DNA from: Xylogone sp. PMI_703
Lineage: Eukaryota; Ascomycota; Leotiomycetes
Length of the DNA: 64,000 nt
Reading direction: 5' to 3'
Assembly (NCBI GenBank): GCA_021399445.1
Contig: JAJTUQ010000003.1
Span: 6,200,001-6,264,000, forward strand
The notes beneath the pieces are model-generated. The model was not told the DNA's origin. It did no database searches and saw only the letters and a list, made by a program, of their open reading frames with translations. Positions within the stretch are counted from its first letter, which is position 1, and each line of letters starts with the position of its first letter. Positions 1-12,846 of this stretch are shown piece after piece. The translations under genes were made by a program, and so were the position numbers.

Positions 1-3000
1 TCACAGATACGAAAAACAAACTCTATCATTAACGAATTAAAAGGAAAAAGTAATTTGATAATAACTCCTAAGTTAAAACTAAATTTATTCCGAAAAACAG
101 TATAATATTAATATACAACATCAAACAATCAATCAACAAATCCAGAGAATCCAAGTTAAAATACAAGTAAAGAGATCTCTTTAGAGTCAAAAAGGTCAAT
201 GTTAAGAAAGGTTAATATATACTAGAGAAGTTCGATAAAACTCAGTTTGCTAAAACATTTGTTAACAATCAGTTAAAGGTCTTCGTACGAAGAGGAGGAT
301 TTTATGAAGAACAAATCAAAGATGAACAAGTTAAAGAATCAAGAGATAACCTTGTTCAGAATAATTAAAAAAACAAAAAGGTTATAATATTAATCAACGA
401 AGAAAGAGAACAAGTAAAAAAACTTAAACTAATAAAGTTTGAAGAGAATACGTCTGAAAATGATACCAAATCTATAAATTCAAAGAATCTAAAGTTATTG
501 ATATAAATCTGTCAAATGATACAAAAACAATTACAAGAATAACAACAACAAGAAAACTAACAATATATTCCTGAAGAACAAAGATTTGTAGTAATATTAC
601 CATTAACACCGAGAAACTAAGACAAAGACAGTAATCAAACCAGATATCCAAAAGCCATAGAACATTTTAGCCTATGGATACAGAAAGAATAAATATATTG
701 TTATTTATTTTTAGTAAAGGATATATAAATACATTTGCAGAAATAGTTTTGATAACCTTAAAGACTGAAAAGATCGAAATCCTGATTATATATCCATAGA
801 TCGAAAACCTAATCAAAGAAAAGATCATAAGTAGTAATTGTTGATTCTGAAGTTTTTAGAGTATTATCAAGATTCAGATCTTAGAGTTGTATTAAAAGAC
901 AGAAGTTATACGCAGTTTTATAATTACTTACCAAGTTCTTAAAGAAATAATATTAAAAGTGATCTAAAAGGAATATGTAAAAAGTTTCTTTCTTGTTATA
1001 TTATATAAAGTTAAACTACCATCAGTAATTATCATTATTACAGAGTTAAACAATCATGAGATTAGAGCAAGATCAAGTATTAATCTTGCCAGAAAAGACA
1101 ACAAAGCTTTGAGCAAAAGAGGAAGTACATAAATAACAACAAAGAATAACAAGAACTTTATGATCAAGTCTACAGAAAAGATATCCATCAAAGACTTGAG
1201 AGACTTGAATTGTACTATTTTTAGTAAAATCATGATCGAATTACGACAAGAACTAATATGATATATTATAAGGAGTTTATATCAACAAGAGACTAACATA
1301 ATAATCAAAAAAACATTTCGAATAAAGAAAAGGATCAGTAGTAAGATCTCGAAAAGTTATAACTTCAGGTTCAAGATTATAAAGTTCAATATTACTTTTG
1401 TTAAAAATCATATTCAAATATTAACAAAAGATTATTAGATCAATATAAAATACCTAAAGTATTCTTTAGTTATAACCTGAATATAAAAAGACTTAATTTA
1501 TCAATAGTTCAAAAGATATTTAAGGAAAAAGAACTTTTGTTATAATTATGATCTTAATCATATTTTTAGACCAAAACCTTTGTTACATTAACTAAAGGAT
1601 TATATTTAATGGTTTTCTTTTTCAAAAATATAATTGAAAAAGAAAAGGGGACAATATAGAATATTCAAAAATTTAATATTTAAAGTTATATTTAATCAAA
1701 GAAATCCACCAGAAGATTTATGTGAAGAATTCATCTTTGAACACTGATTTAGGTTAAATAACGTCATATAAGGGGACGAGATTACTCAAATTTACGTCTT
1801 AAACTCAAGTAATATACAAAAACCCCTCAAAAATAGTTAATATTAATTAATAACTTAAAATTTTGTGTAAAATTACAAAAAACTCATCAATATCAAATCC
1901 GACAAGATGAATATTGTTCCTGGAGTACTTATTATACTTATAGTACAATAATAGGTTTAACTTATTACAAAAGAAGTTTTGGAAACCAAAGTAGTTATAA
2001 TGAACAATATTAAATAATACGAATATGTCAAAGACTTTATATAGTCAGTTATACACCAGAATATAATAACAGAAAACATGGCTCAGATAGTTTTCGAGAC
2101 TATAATAGAGAAAAAGTGGTATATTGGTTATAGGCTAAGTAAAGCTAAAGTTGAAGTTATATTCAAGAAGATAATCAATATTATAATTAAAATAAATATA
2201 AAGTAATAAAACAAAACTCAAGAGGCATATAATAAGATTAGAAAAATATAAACAAATAATTTTTTAGTACTTAAATAGTAGTAGAACTTTCCGAGCCAGT
2301 CAAGTGAAGTTATTAATACAGTAAAAAAGATAGCCAGTATTATGAAATTAAGTCTTAAAAATATTTCAAGAAGAATGAATTTAGTAACAATGACTAGAAT
2401 AAAGACAAGATTACCAAAGCCTAAAAGAAGAATTCAAGGGCACTCTCTACAACGACAAGTTCTTCCTGCTAACTTGACGAAAACCAATCTTATAGATAAA
2501 GACCTTAAATAAGTAACACTAATTAATGTAAACATATTAAACATAAATTTCAATAAATACAGAATATTAACTAACGACTAAAGTCAATAAGATTTACTAT
2601 TTAACGAAAGTGATAAGGAGGAAAATATACTATGTATAAAAGAAATAGAAACTGAAGAGGAAGAGGATAACAATAATGATTTAGAATATAACAATTCTGA
2701 CAACAAAAAGAAGAAAAAGAAGAAGAATAAGAAGGCGAAGGGTGTTAATAAAAAGCTGAAGGTTAATAAAAAGAATATAATTAATATTATTAGACTATAT
2801 AAATTAAAAGTTAGACAGAAGGAAAAGAAGGTAGAAGACAAAGACCTATTTAAATATGTACTAAAATCAATAAATTTACTATAAAATGAAATCTTTGACG
2901 ATTCAGATAACGAAAAAATAAAAAGAATACTGGGAAATATCGAGAAAAAAATAATATTAGTTAATATAAGATTTATGGATATTATATCATAGAATTTTAA

Positions 3001-4674
3001 TGATTTTGGCAAAAGATCTTTATTCGATTAATGAGATGAACCTATCCCAAAGGATAACGAATTTAAGATTATGGAATTGATCGAATATAAAATGAAAATA
3101 TATTTATATTACATAAAGATGTCGTCAGAAGATAATAACAAATAAGTAAAGATCATGAATTTCTCGTTAACTCAACAAATGATTCGACAAAACCCTGTTT
3201 TATATCTGGTTTGTGTATGTTTAAAGAAAGACAACGAATATCGATTGATATCTCAGCTATATAGTACTAATATATTATTCCTTGGAGTCAAATATAATCA
3301 GGTTGGCTGCTTGAGAAGGATAAGCTTCAAGGATCGTAAAACAAAGTAGTCAACTTTAGATTATATAACAACAGATATTATCGATAATACTGTGTTTATA
3401 ACAAAGGAGAATAGAGCCAAAACTACGAAATTATTCACAAAAAGTTATCAAAATATCGATATGATCATTGATTATAAGTTAATAGAAGGCTTATTTACTA
3501 TCACCGAAGATATGATAAAAGAGTTAATGCCAGAAGTGGAAGAACTAAAGGATAATTATATAAAGAGAGAAAAGACTTTATTTACGAAATATTACTTAAT
3601 ATCGTACAACCCCAAGAAAGTAAAAGTTATGCAATTTACGGTTAAGCCATAATTCGGAACTACTGATAAATATTATCAATATTTAGCTAATATCCCGAAA
3701 ACTCAATAGAAAAAAACTTTAGATTGTTATAAAGAATTGATAACGACAAAGTATCATTATTCTTTAATGTCTGGAGTAATAAGATTGTCAGACCGAAGAG
3801 TGTCATTCGATACAAATCTCGAAATCATAATTCTGTTATCTTAAGTTATGTTGGTACAGTAAAAATATAATGATAATGACATTTTAACTGACCTTAAAAT
3901 CGTGCTTTATAGAACAAATATAAAGTAATTAGAATACTTGAGTTCTTGGAGAAGGAAAATGCAGAATATATTTTATGATAAGTAATAACAAAAAGTACAG
4001 TTAAAGTTATAATTATTTAAAAAAAATTCATATATTCAGAAGTTAATGGATAAGAACAAAATTGATATATCGGAATAAGTAAATATATGGTCTATATCCA
4101 TATCAATATTAAGAAATGTAATATATGAAATTAAGGGCATGATATCCAGATATTGAGAAGAGATAAAACATCTTATCTTATTTCAAATTATGGCAATAAT
4201 TTAACTCTTCGTTTTAATGTTTTACTTTTGATGATATTCGATAGATTCCTTACATTGTTACTAATATCAATATTATTACTTCATAAACTCTAATATTAAA
4301 AGGGACAGATATAGTAAAGAATCCACGCACAGGTAATAATAATTCCACTGCCAAAACCTCCGAATTTTATATATAAAGTGGTTTATACAATATTATAATA
4401 AACAGCGATTTGCACTCCTATTTTACAGATATACAAACTCTGATTGGCTCCCTTACGATTGCTACAATTGCTATAATATCACGATATTAATGATCGTATT
4501 ATATGATGTTGTTATTGTTGTTCGTTGTAGACCTACATGCCGGCTGCCAGAGATCACGTGCCTCCCATAGCACTCACACCTTCCCTTTCACACTGTTTTT
4601 ATATCTGATTCTGAAAATAAAGAATTGATAATAACAATAATAATAATTAATTAAGGAGATCAAAAGGTATCATC
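1..4674. repeat. A/T-rich RIP-degraded repeat tract
   Basis: This tract is extremely A/T-rich, with stop codons scattered through all frames and only short open stretches. The longest are a Lys/Glu-rich run on the plus strand at about 2630-2883, with an A/T-biased frame antisense to it, and two short plus-strand frames at 3155-3349 and 3392-3652. None shows a domain I can name. The composition and frequent TA dinucleotides, set against the near-balanced composition of the genes after 8.8 kb, fit repeat-induced point mutation of old transposons. Its element type (LTR, LINE or DNA) cannot be assigned by eye. No functional gene is seen here. Confidence 0.7.
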
Positions 4675-5560
4675 AATGATAATATTCAAAGATGTATACT
4701 ATTTGCACAAACACTTTAATAACAATATAGACTCTGATATCCTTTGGGCTCGTTCAGAATCAAGATTTTCAAACAATCAACTTAGAATCAAATACTTTAA
4801 ACATTTTGATAAATTTATATATAAAAGTAAAAAAGGCTAATATTGTCTTCTTATTTTTGATAGTCATAAATCTCATTTAACATAAGATTTTATTGATTTT
4901 TGCTAATAATATCACATTTGCCTTTTTTAATTCTTACCATACTTTATACATCTCCTTCAATCTTTAGATGTTGGCGTATTTCAAGGCTTAAAACATTATT
5001 TCAAAAAGGCTGTACGAGAAAACATATTTATAAGTATAACTGATATCTTAAAAATTGAATTTTTTCGTTATTTTCAACGTTTTTAGGATTATACATTTAA
5101 GTGCCATATAATCCAATCTGTCTTTAGAAAAACAAGATTGATTTCATTAAACCTTAAGATTACTTTAAAAAAAGTCAAATTATATTAAAGCAAACAGACA
5201 ATTAAGTCTGATATATTGTCAGATATATTTAATATCTTTAATCTTAGTATATTATCACAAACTACATAAGTAGAGTGGTTTACATCCTTTACTTTACGTA
5301 CATGGAAGAGTAAAATAGAATATGTTCGAACATGTATAATTGAATCAATCAATGGAATTGAAATTATCTCTTCTGTTGTATGTGTTCAAGATAAATTAGG
5401 TAAAGCAGCTAAAATCTTTATGTTAAGAGGTGCATTTTCAACTCAACGAATATTTGACTTTAACCTTGTAGTTGAGAGACACAAAATCCGACCAGATAAC
5501 AATAAGATTGTACAGAAATATGGTGAGATATATTGTGGAAGAGAGAGGTGCTAAGAGGTG
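4675..5560 (+). pseudogene. Degenerate pogo/Fot1-type DDE transposase remnant
   Basis: Conceptual translation interrupted by several stops keeps the hallmarks of the DDE superfamily endonuclease of fungal pogo/Fot1 elements. A catalytic-Asp block reads LLIFDSHKSHLT at about 4846-4880 (family form LLIFDGHGSHLT). It is followed by HLLQSLDVGVFQ at about 4950-4985, a block spaced as in intact enzymes, and a C-terminal SVFRKT-like block near 5120. In intact enzymes the domain performs cut-and-paste transposition. Most interruptions are TAA or TAG at positions where relatives carry Gln or Trp codons, the signature of C-to-T (RIP) change rather than frameshifts. The N-terminal DNA-binding half is not recognisable upstream, and terminal repeats were not located. 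Confidence 0.75.
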
Positions 5561-6100
5561 TTGAGGTAGTATATACAGTAATACAATACAACTGACCAAT
5601 CATAAGGCAAGGTCTGGTAGAATAGGAGTGAAGGTGGTTGATTATTGTACGGTTGTAAGAACCGTGCTCTATATACTACGCACAGGTCACATGATACGCC
5701 GCACGTACACGTGCTACGCACGTGCCGTATACTGTTTTCCCTACCACAATATGGCCGTCAAGTATTACGTCAAATTGAAGATGATAGAGAGGAGGAAGCT
5801 AAGGTAGTCAATATGAGGGAAGCCCGGCTTACACGGCCATGGCGTATGAAATACAAGGCAATAATGTCTGACCTTGATAAATGTGGTATATTTATAAGGC
5901 AAAGATTCTATGTAGAATAGTAGAGACTGTAATAATTGCGTGGGGTGGAGTAGTTTGAGTTTGAATTGGGAGGTATGAATTTGGAGGCAAAATTTGCGTA
6001 TTGGTGTTCTTTGCGTATTGCTGACCCTCACCATATTATGTAAGTAATGTGGTGAGTGCTGTGTAAGCCGAACGTATATAACCTTTAGAAGGCTATAGCA
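5561..6100. other. Boundary of the A/T island, no supported gene
   Basis: Composition rises from the A/T island towards normal here. A 91-codon plus-strand frame at 5645-5920 exists, but it begins with a non-ATG codon, has no known domain and overlaps an antisense frame, so it is not called as a gene. A CACGTG-rich stretch near 5700-5735 contains interleaved palindromes. The block could be part of a solo LTR or a promoter, and I cannot distinguish these. Confidence 0.4.
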
Positions 6101-6797
6101 CGTAATTCTCGCCATAATCGATTTTGAATCCTTGATAGAATTATTGTACATAGTTAAAGAGCAAAACGTTAGCAAGGAAGCTTATGACCGGAAGTGTGAA
6201 TTAGTGCGAAGCCAGGCTCCTGACCTACGTAAAAATTTATACCAAGCGATAAATGATCCAGATGAAGCACATACAGTAGCGGCCATATTAACAGTCATCA
6301 ACAATCACCAAAAACTATCCATCGGCCCACCCGTCTCTAGAGATAACGGGTCAGTCACTACTAGCGCTTTGCAACCCATGATCAATAACGTAGGACCAGA
6401 CCATTCACCATTCCCATTCGACTTTCTTGATTCTGTTTCGTCTTCGTTCCCTCATATGTCAACGCCGTTGGACCGTGATCAGAGCGAACCCGGTGTAGAT
6501 TCTGGTTTCTACTCCGGTTCATTGGCTATGATTGAAAGAAATAGGTCGTTATTGGACTCACAAAGTGTTGAGTCTAGCCACTCACTAGCAGTGCCTACTA
6601 CAGTCTCAAATTACGTCGAAGACCAAAGAGTTCAACTTCGGAGCTCAGTACCGGTTACTCATGAAGCAGGCCTGGAGGCGGACATGGCTGACAACTTTAA
6701 TGTCGAAAGTTTTGTGGAATGGGATATCAACGCTACAGGCACTCCTAGGACCCCTTCACGAACTTCAAGTCGAGAGCAGGGAGATGGAGAGGCATGA
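6101..6797 (+). CDS. Hypothetical protein, 3' exon or truncated gene
   Basis: A frame of about 230 codons is open from a possible splice acceptor (TATAG at 6096-6100) to a TGA at 6795-6797, without an early ATG. This suggests a terminal exon or a gene that has lost its 5' part to the adjacent repeat island. The first 70 residues are charged and look helical. The remainder is Ser/Thr/Pro-rich and acidic, with a tail rich in Thr-Pro-Ser and Arg, resembling the disordered C-terminus of a regulatory protein. Codon use is balanced, unlike the flanking A/T-rich DNA. No family is recognised, and nothing in the sequence assigns a function. Confidence 0.4.
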
Positions 6798-8819
6798 CAT
6801 CAAGATAATCTTGATGCTCCGCTCGCACTCTATATCGCGAAGAGACTTTGACTGGACGATCACTCGAAGGAGATGTCATGTGCTGGAGTTGTGGAATTCT
6901 ATATGGTCTCCGCATTTCTTAGAAATATCAATCCACGCTCCTTTACCTTACTGCTTTTTACCTTTCAAAGTGATACTACATTGAGAAATTATATCCGGGG
7001 TGATGTCGATCATCAGTGAATATCTTATATGAACAAACTTGCAGTCAAAACCCCTCCCCTGCCAGTTAATATCTTACTAAAAATGTTTCGCCCAACACTA
7101 TCATTAAGATCACCAATGGGTACCTAGCCATTGTATATCTCCTTCACTGACCCACTTTTCTATTCATTATATTTCTCTTGTCTCCACAAAGCGTAAGAGT
7201 AGATGCAAGATATTGTAATTGCTGCCCTATCTCGGCTTTTGTGCAAACTAACTCGGCGGGATGTTACTCGAAAGTCGATCTAAGACTGTTGCTGGACTCT
7301 GTAGATAATTGGACGACACGGGGGCTGTCTGCAGTGGGTCGATAGTTGGTGCTTTGATGGTTTAGGAAGTCTAAGCATCTCGACACGTCCGATAAGTAAG
7401 GCATTTTCCTCTAAGCACGAGTAGAGTGTACTCCGTGGCTTGGAACACCACCAGCGAAACAACATCGGACTTCCCCAGAAAATGTTCCCAGAAGTAGAGG
7501 AATTGGTCCTCTTATTCTCTGTACTATCAAAAGTCATCATAGAGGAGTTCATCCCTGCTGATTCGATGGTTGATTTGCATGCTGAACACTTGGAATGCAT
7601 AGAAAGGGGCAATATCACTGCTAAAGCAGGCGAGAGGAAACATCGTACCGGGGATTACAACTAGCAGAACATGAGTCATCAATTTTAACCGCCATTTGGA
7701 TCTAAATACCTTGCTGACATTATTTTTGGTAATCTCCATTGTTTCATCGCAGCAAAATTCGAAAGATCTCATATATCTTTATCGATTGGAGCTCAGTCGA
7801 ATTGTTAACCAGTCCATAAGAAACCCTAAAAAATGGCATCGACTTGAACGGTTCACGTTAAGCGATGATATTAAAACTATCCATAACGTCTTTCGAGTGC
7901 CACGCTCGTTACTACACAATTTTATACGTGTGCTAGATCTTAGTTCATTTCTCACAGAACTAGGTAGGTGCTATTTTTCAAGTTTAGCGGGAGTTGATAT
8001 GGCATGAAATCGCAAGGTTGATAACAGTGAAATTCTTCGAAAACTCGAATTGGAACCTTGTCTTCTGAGATTTTTAAAACCATTAATTGCACTAAAAATG
8101 GGAACCATGCGGTAGGTAAAAGACCAAGGGAACATCAAGATCCTTACTCCGGGTCCCCTTTCGCCTAGCTCATTATTCATTGCAGAAGTAGTCGAAACAT
8201 CAGGATTCAGCAAATATATTCTACGGTATAAAGGTGGTTAATGAGATAATGTTCTAGCAGATTCTATGCATAACAGCTGTATCGCATTTCCATTATTACA
8301 TGCTTACACCAGTAAACTATTTACAGAGAACGACTAGGAGGATGTCGGAGCATTGCTTCCATAGGCTATAAATGGTTGGAATCAAAGATGAATTGAATTG
8401 GCTATCCTACGTTTAAGCTAGAATACAATTTTATATGGAGATTTGAACAACGGATTACTACCAAATCAGGAGCGCATATTAGGGCTTTGTGGTTTATGTT
8501 GAATAAAACCTTGGTAAAACATATGATGATGCATGGAGTGGGTCACCAAAGGGTGTTATCGGAATGGGAACACTTGACCGTATGCTAACAGAGGAGATTT
8601 ATGAATCTATTCGTTGACTAAAACGAGATCACATTATATGTATAGTGTGGGGGATGATTTTACGTTCCGGGAGGTCTATAAAAGAGGACTTCCGGCAATG
8701 GAATAGCCCCCGAAGTTATCAGAGAATTATAGATTATTGCGCGATAGGACCGCTGCATTCATGAGTCTGTCGTATATGAGTTATCTCTCTCTGATCGAGC
8801 CATTAGCGCCGATCCAAGT
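6798..8819. pseudogene. Decayed, unidentified coding tracts
   Basis: No intact gene is visible. Protein-like stretches survive on the plus strand. One, at about 7770-7975, encodes a basic helical segment ending in FRVPRSLLHNFIRVLDLSSF. Another, at about 8540-8760, encodes a coherent segment with IGMGTLDRMLTEEIYESIR followed, after one stop, by a stretch including DFRQWNSPRSYQRIIDYC. They are separated by stops and frame changes. I do not recognise the family. They could be exons of one inactivated gene or independent fragments of a repeat. The stretch 6985-7430 shows nothing. Confidence 0.35.
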
Positions 8820-10855
8820 TTAGTTAGAACCAAGGCTCATGAAGTATTCCAGCATCTTGGGGTAGTCTGGAGTTCCCAACCCCGTGACAGGATCCCAACC
8901 CTTGGCAGCCAAAAAACCAGGCGTACCGCAGCCAGATGAGTTACCAACAGTGACATCGTGTAGGATGCTCGGGTTAGCATATACTGCTGGGTTTACAAAG
9001 CCGACAGTCGACTTGCCCACACTCAAGCGCTCCTCATTGATACGAGTTAGAATAGACGCGACAATTGGCGCAGCTGACGATGTGCCACCGCCAAGGAAGA
9101 GAAAGTTTTCTCTAACCGTGACAATATTCCAACCATATGCGGAGATGTCAGGGAATCCGCGACCGGCACGATTGAATATGCCGCCACCAGCACCGATATT
9201 CTCGCCCCATTCAGTCTCGTAGTACTTGTAAGGTGTTGGATTTTCATCAAAATACTTGTCGATAGCACTCTTCTGCCATTCAGGAGCCGGGTAGATGTTG
9301 GAGAAGCCACCACTGGAGGGGAACTGGGTGGTTGCAATCTCGTGACCCGGGCTGGGGCTGAGATGTGGTGCAAGTTCTGTCGAACCCACAGCCAACACAT
9401 ATGGGCAATTGGTCAGCGTCAACGGATTGAAGATGTCGTTTTGGCCATCTGGCCCTTTAATGCAATCGGCTCCATTACCCGCGACGCCGTTATCGCCGGT
9501 GGCCCCAACGATCGTCACTCCCTGTAAGCTGAGCTTCATCCACTCGCTGCACTGCCGCCGGTCGTAATTCACGGTCCGCAGCTGTTCCTCGGGGCTGTAG
9601 GAGATGGAGATAACATTGGTAGGCTTGAAGAGGCCGCACATCCTCTGTCCCATGTAGCCATGCGGGTCTGGGTAGGTAGGGTCGAACTCGGGACTATCAC
9701 CCGTAATATTGAAAGCGGCGCGGTTACAGTAGCTGCCGTCAAGCGCGTCTAGGAAGGTATTGAAGTAACCTTGCGTTATATTCACTTGCCAATAAGTATC
9801 GTCCACATTAAAGAGACGGATCTGCTGCGGGTATATGATCGGGTAGGCCGTAGTCAAGTCCAGCATAGCTTCGCCGTCGCCCGTGGTAAACTCCGTCTCG
9901 TTATTGCTGAACCTAAGAGCGCCATCAATTAAGGCGAAGAGCGGCGTGGTTCCAGCAGGAATATTTCTAAAACAGATGTCAGCGATTGCTTCCCTGACCC
10001 AAAAGGTCTCAGTAGCTTGCTTGCGGTGAAAAGTTCTCGAAGAACAAGCTCAATGAGGTTTGGTTGTACGGTTGTAGCTCATAGAGACCCAGCTCATTGC
10101 CCTTGATTGCGGAGTGGCCGAATGAGATGTTGTAGATTTGGGCGGAGACAACGAGGAGTGATGAAATCATGGCAGTTATTCGTAACGTCGTAATCCAGAA
10201 GAGCAGAGGCAGGTGGAATCGCATCGTGCGCGGAGGGTGGATCGACCTCCCGGCGACCCTGCAGCCTTGTGGCAGCAGGTATAATGTAGTCTACATGGTC
10301 TACAAGCTCGGCCGGAATCGAGTACTCATCCGCCCCAACCTTACGAGCGCCAGTCCTGTTGTTCTCATAAACATCGTAGGTAGTATGAAGGAGGTTCTCA
10401 AGCTCCTCTACTGTGGCATGGAACTGAATCCATTGACGATTGGTGGATTGTGATACGCGGTCCAACTTGATGCCCTCGGCCTCCAACCAACTATGGACGG
10501 CATCCACGCTGTCGTTATGGGGTGCAAATAGATCAGTCACTTCCTGTTGGGTCATATGCTGGCCATACTTGGGCGAATCAGGGTTGGATCTTGAAGAGGG
10601 TCAGTGATATGAAGAGCCGCTGGGCTTGATCCTCGCGTACCTTTCCATGAGCAGCTCGTGGCCTTGGTCGAGATTTTGCTGGGCCAGCCCAATGCGGACC
10701 GGCAGCAAGCCGTTGCGGTTAATGTTGCCTAGTTTGACCCATTCTTCGGGAGACTCCACTGCCCGCTCGTGAAAGACATGCTCTGCCAACGAAGTTCTAA
10801 CAAACGTCCACACTGCGGTACTGAGCAGAGCCCAAGAGGTATACGATACACGCAT
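8820..10855 (-). pseudogene. Sedolisin / tripeptidyl-peptidase (S53), frameshifted
   Basis: This is a secreted acid serine peptidase that releases tripeptides from protein N-termini. Exons are 10855-10641, 10589-10025 and 9966-8820, about 641 residues in all. It has a hydrophobic signal peptide (first about 25 residues), a pro-domain with a DSPKYGQHM segment as in pro-kumamolisin, and a catalytic domain. The catalytic domain carries the Glu/Asp pair in GEAMLD (about 9860-9875), the oxyanion Asp in GATGDNG and the nucleophilic Ser in GGGTSSAAP (about 9080). The Ca2+-site segment GWDPVTGLGTP closes the protein. Intron 1 is GT-AG with a CTGAC branch point. Intron 2 begins with GC. Within exon 2 the frame changes at a CCC run (10140-10142): ITPRCLR is in one frame and YNISFGHS in the next, and no splice signals explain the change. 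It is therefore a recent pseudogene or a single-base sequence error. Confidence 0.88.
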
Positions 10856-12491
10856 GCTTCAATCAATGGTATAAAAGTAGCTTGTAAAGAAAGGGCGTGA
10901 TGAGAATGGCGAATTGATAACACAGAGATAGGATCGTTCTTTTAATATGATCACCGGCGACTTGTCTGCGCTGACTTTTGCTACATCGTATGGTTACGTA
11001 CTACATTATCTCAAATTCTACTTTACACAGTATAGATCGTCAGCTCGAGTCTTGGCAAACGTTCTTAAACGTTCTTAAAAATCAAAAAAGCTCCAGTTCT
11101 GCCTGAGACGTGTGGTGTTGCTTCCAGTCAGCAGAAACAAAATTGACCCGGTAAGCAAATCGCAATGTCAGAACAACTGCGGTTGCGCATATGTATACGG
11201 GCCATAAATATAGTCTAAATAACTGTAGCCTCATTAAGCATAGATAAGAACCTTGCTATGGCATGCAAGGTCATTCAATTCGTTACCCTTTAGTGTCATT
11301 CCCACTATAAATCGTACGGTAGATACGATATTACTACTCAGATCACTGCTCGGACATCAAATTGCTTACCAAACTAATTTTTCTTATTGGTAGATATCTA
11401 GCACAGGATACAGAGTAGGAAGGTGATATTGCAGCTGTGCAACCGTCATAAGATAAAGGAGGAAGGTGGTGACGTATGCCTCGTATTCACACAGTAGATT
11501 TTGAGAATCATATAACTACAGAACTACATAGGTCTCAGAATCGAATGCTAGCACGTTTTCAATTAATAATTCCGGCCAGCCGATCTTCCCGCATACATGT
11601 AAGCACTTCCGTCCTGTCTACGGGCTCTTCTAATGGCTAATATACAGACCTCTTGCTACTATAATCACACCGCCTGTTTCATGTTTCAGTGTTGCTTTTT
11701 GCTGTAATTGTACAGTACTATAACCCTCAATTCCACCATTCAATATATGTGCAATGTTCTTAGAGGGATCGCCACGTATCTACTAAGAGTCTCTTCAGTA
11801 CATGATAGAGAGCAGCAAAGTACAAATTATCATCAGATAGTTCCTACGAAACTTCTGTGTATAGGAGATTAATTGAGCAGAGCATGAGGCTCATATCTAT
11901 TAAGGAAACTAATTAATTATATAGAGAACGTTATTTCTGTAGTCATCTGGAGCCCACAGGTTCTAATTCAGATCTTGAATTGGCTGTTACATGACATGAC
12001 ACACCACACACTGTGAGTGTGTATAAGTAACAACACGCTATATTACATGGTTAGTTATATTTTTGCACATTTCTAGTCAAACTGTATGAAGAGTTTCATG
12101 CAAGATACAGCTTAGCAGTCTTGTAGATAAACCAGGTTGAGAACTTGACGTGCATGCTAGACATTGTAAATAACACGTGATAACTCTGTCTTGGAAACTG
12201 TTCTTACCACCTCACCTCACTTAAGCCATTTTCATTACAACACACGTCCACTTAGCTCAAAAACCAAGTCTAAGAACTAAACTACTCGCACTTCCTCAAT
12301 AAAGTAAAGCATCTTAGAGAGGCCCAGCCACGTGATAACCATATGGCGCGACGGGAAAATCTGATTAGATTAGATTAAATGTTCGCGTAATCCTCCTCCA
12401 CTCCTGGCGAGTCGACTCACCCACGCCGCAGTCGGTGGAGCAAGTCCGGACCCCCTTGGCATGCTAGTGGAAGCCAATTTAATCTTATCTT
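10856..12491. other. Intergenic region upstream of the sedolisin and transporter
   Basis: About 1.6 kb without a supportable coding frame, A/T-leaning. A near-palindrome ACACACACTGTGAGTGTGT lies near 12000-12020, and a short repeated GATTAGATTAGATTA occurs near 12361-12376. The part next to 10855 is the promoter side of the sedolisin, and the distal part is upstream of the siderophore transporter. No RNA gene was recognised. Confidence 0.5.
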
Positions 12492-12516
12492 CCAATTATC
12501 TGATCATCTGATTATC
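12492..12516. promoter_or_regulatory. CCAAT box with SreA-type GATA site
   Basis: A CCAAT box (12492-12496) overlaps by one base the sequence TTATCTGAT (12496-12504), which is the reverse complement of ATCAGATAA. That matches the ATCWGATAA consensus reported for fungal GATA-type iron repressors (SreA/SREA/Urbs1). A second TTATC lies at 12512-12516 and another at 12485-12489. The cluster is about 340 bp upstream of the siderophore transporter ATG. In Aspergillus, CCAAT-binding complex plus HapX and SreA act on closely spaced CCAAT/GATA elements. Function here is inferred from motif and position only. Confidence 0.6.
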
Positions 12517-12846
12517 TAGGGCCTCGTAACCATTCTCGCTTTCGGGCTTGGGCTTGCTTGGGCTGAGCAGGATTTTTATTCATCGGGATCCGGCATCGGA
12601 TAGGAGGGCATAATCACGTTGCTTCGATGCAGGTCAATGTTGGGTTTTTTCAGTTGTGGGCCTTCCCATGTTGCTTCCGACCCTTTCCCTTGGGCGGCTG
12701 GGCACCCTAAGCTGGGTTTGTACGAGCAGGCCGAGGGGTGGTATGTGGTCTTGAGTACTAATAGTGAAGCCGATCCTTCTTCTCTTTAACGTTGTAGCAT
12801 CCATACGCGCTCTTTCACAGCAGTGATAGACTCCCGACATATAACG

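Noticed and set aside
2584..3012. 142-codon minus-strand frame rich in Phe, Leu and Ser
   Set aside because: It is antisense to an A-rich Lys/Glu stretch in RIP-type DNA. The composition follows from A/T bias and there is no domain or start context.
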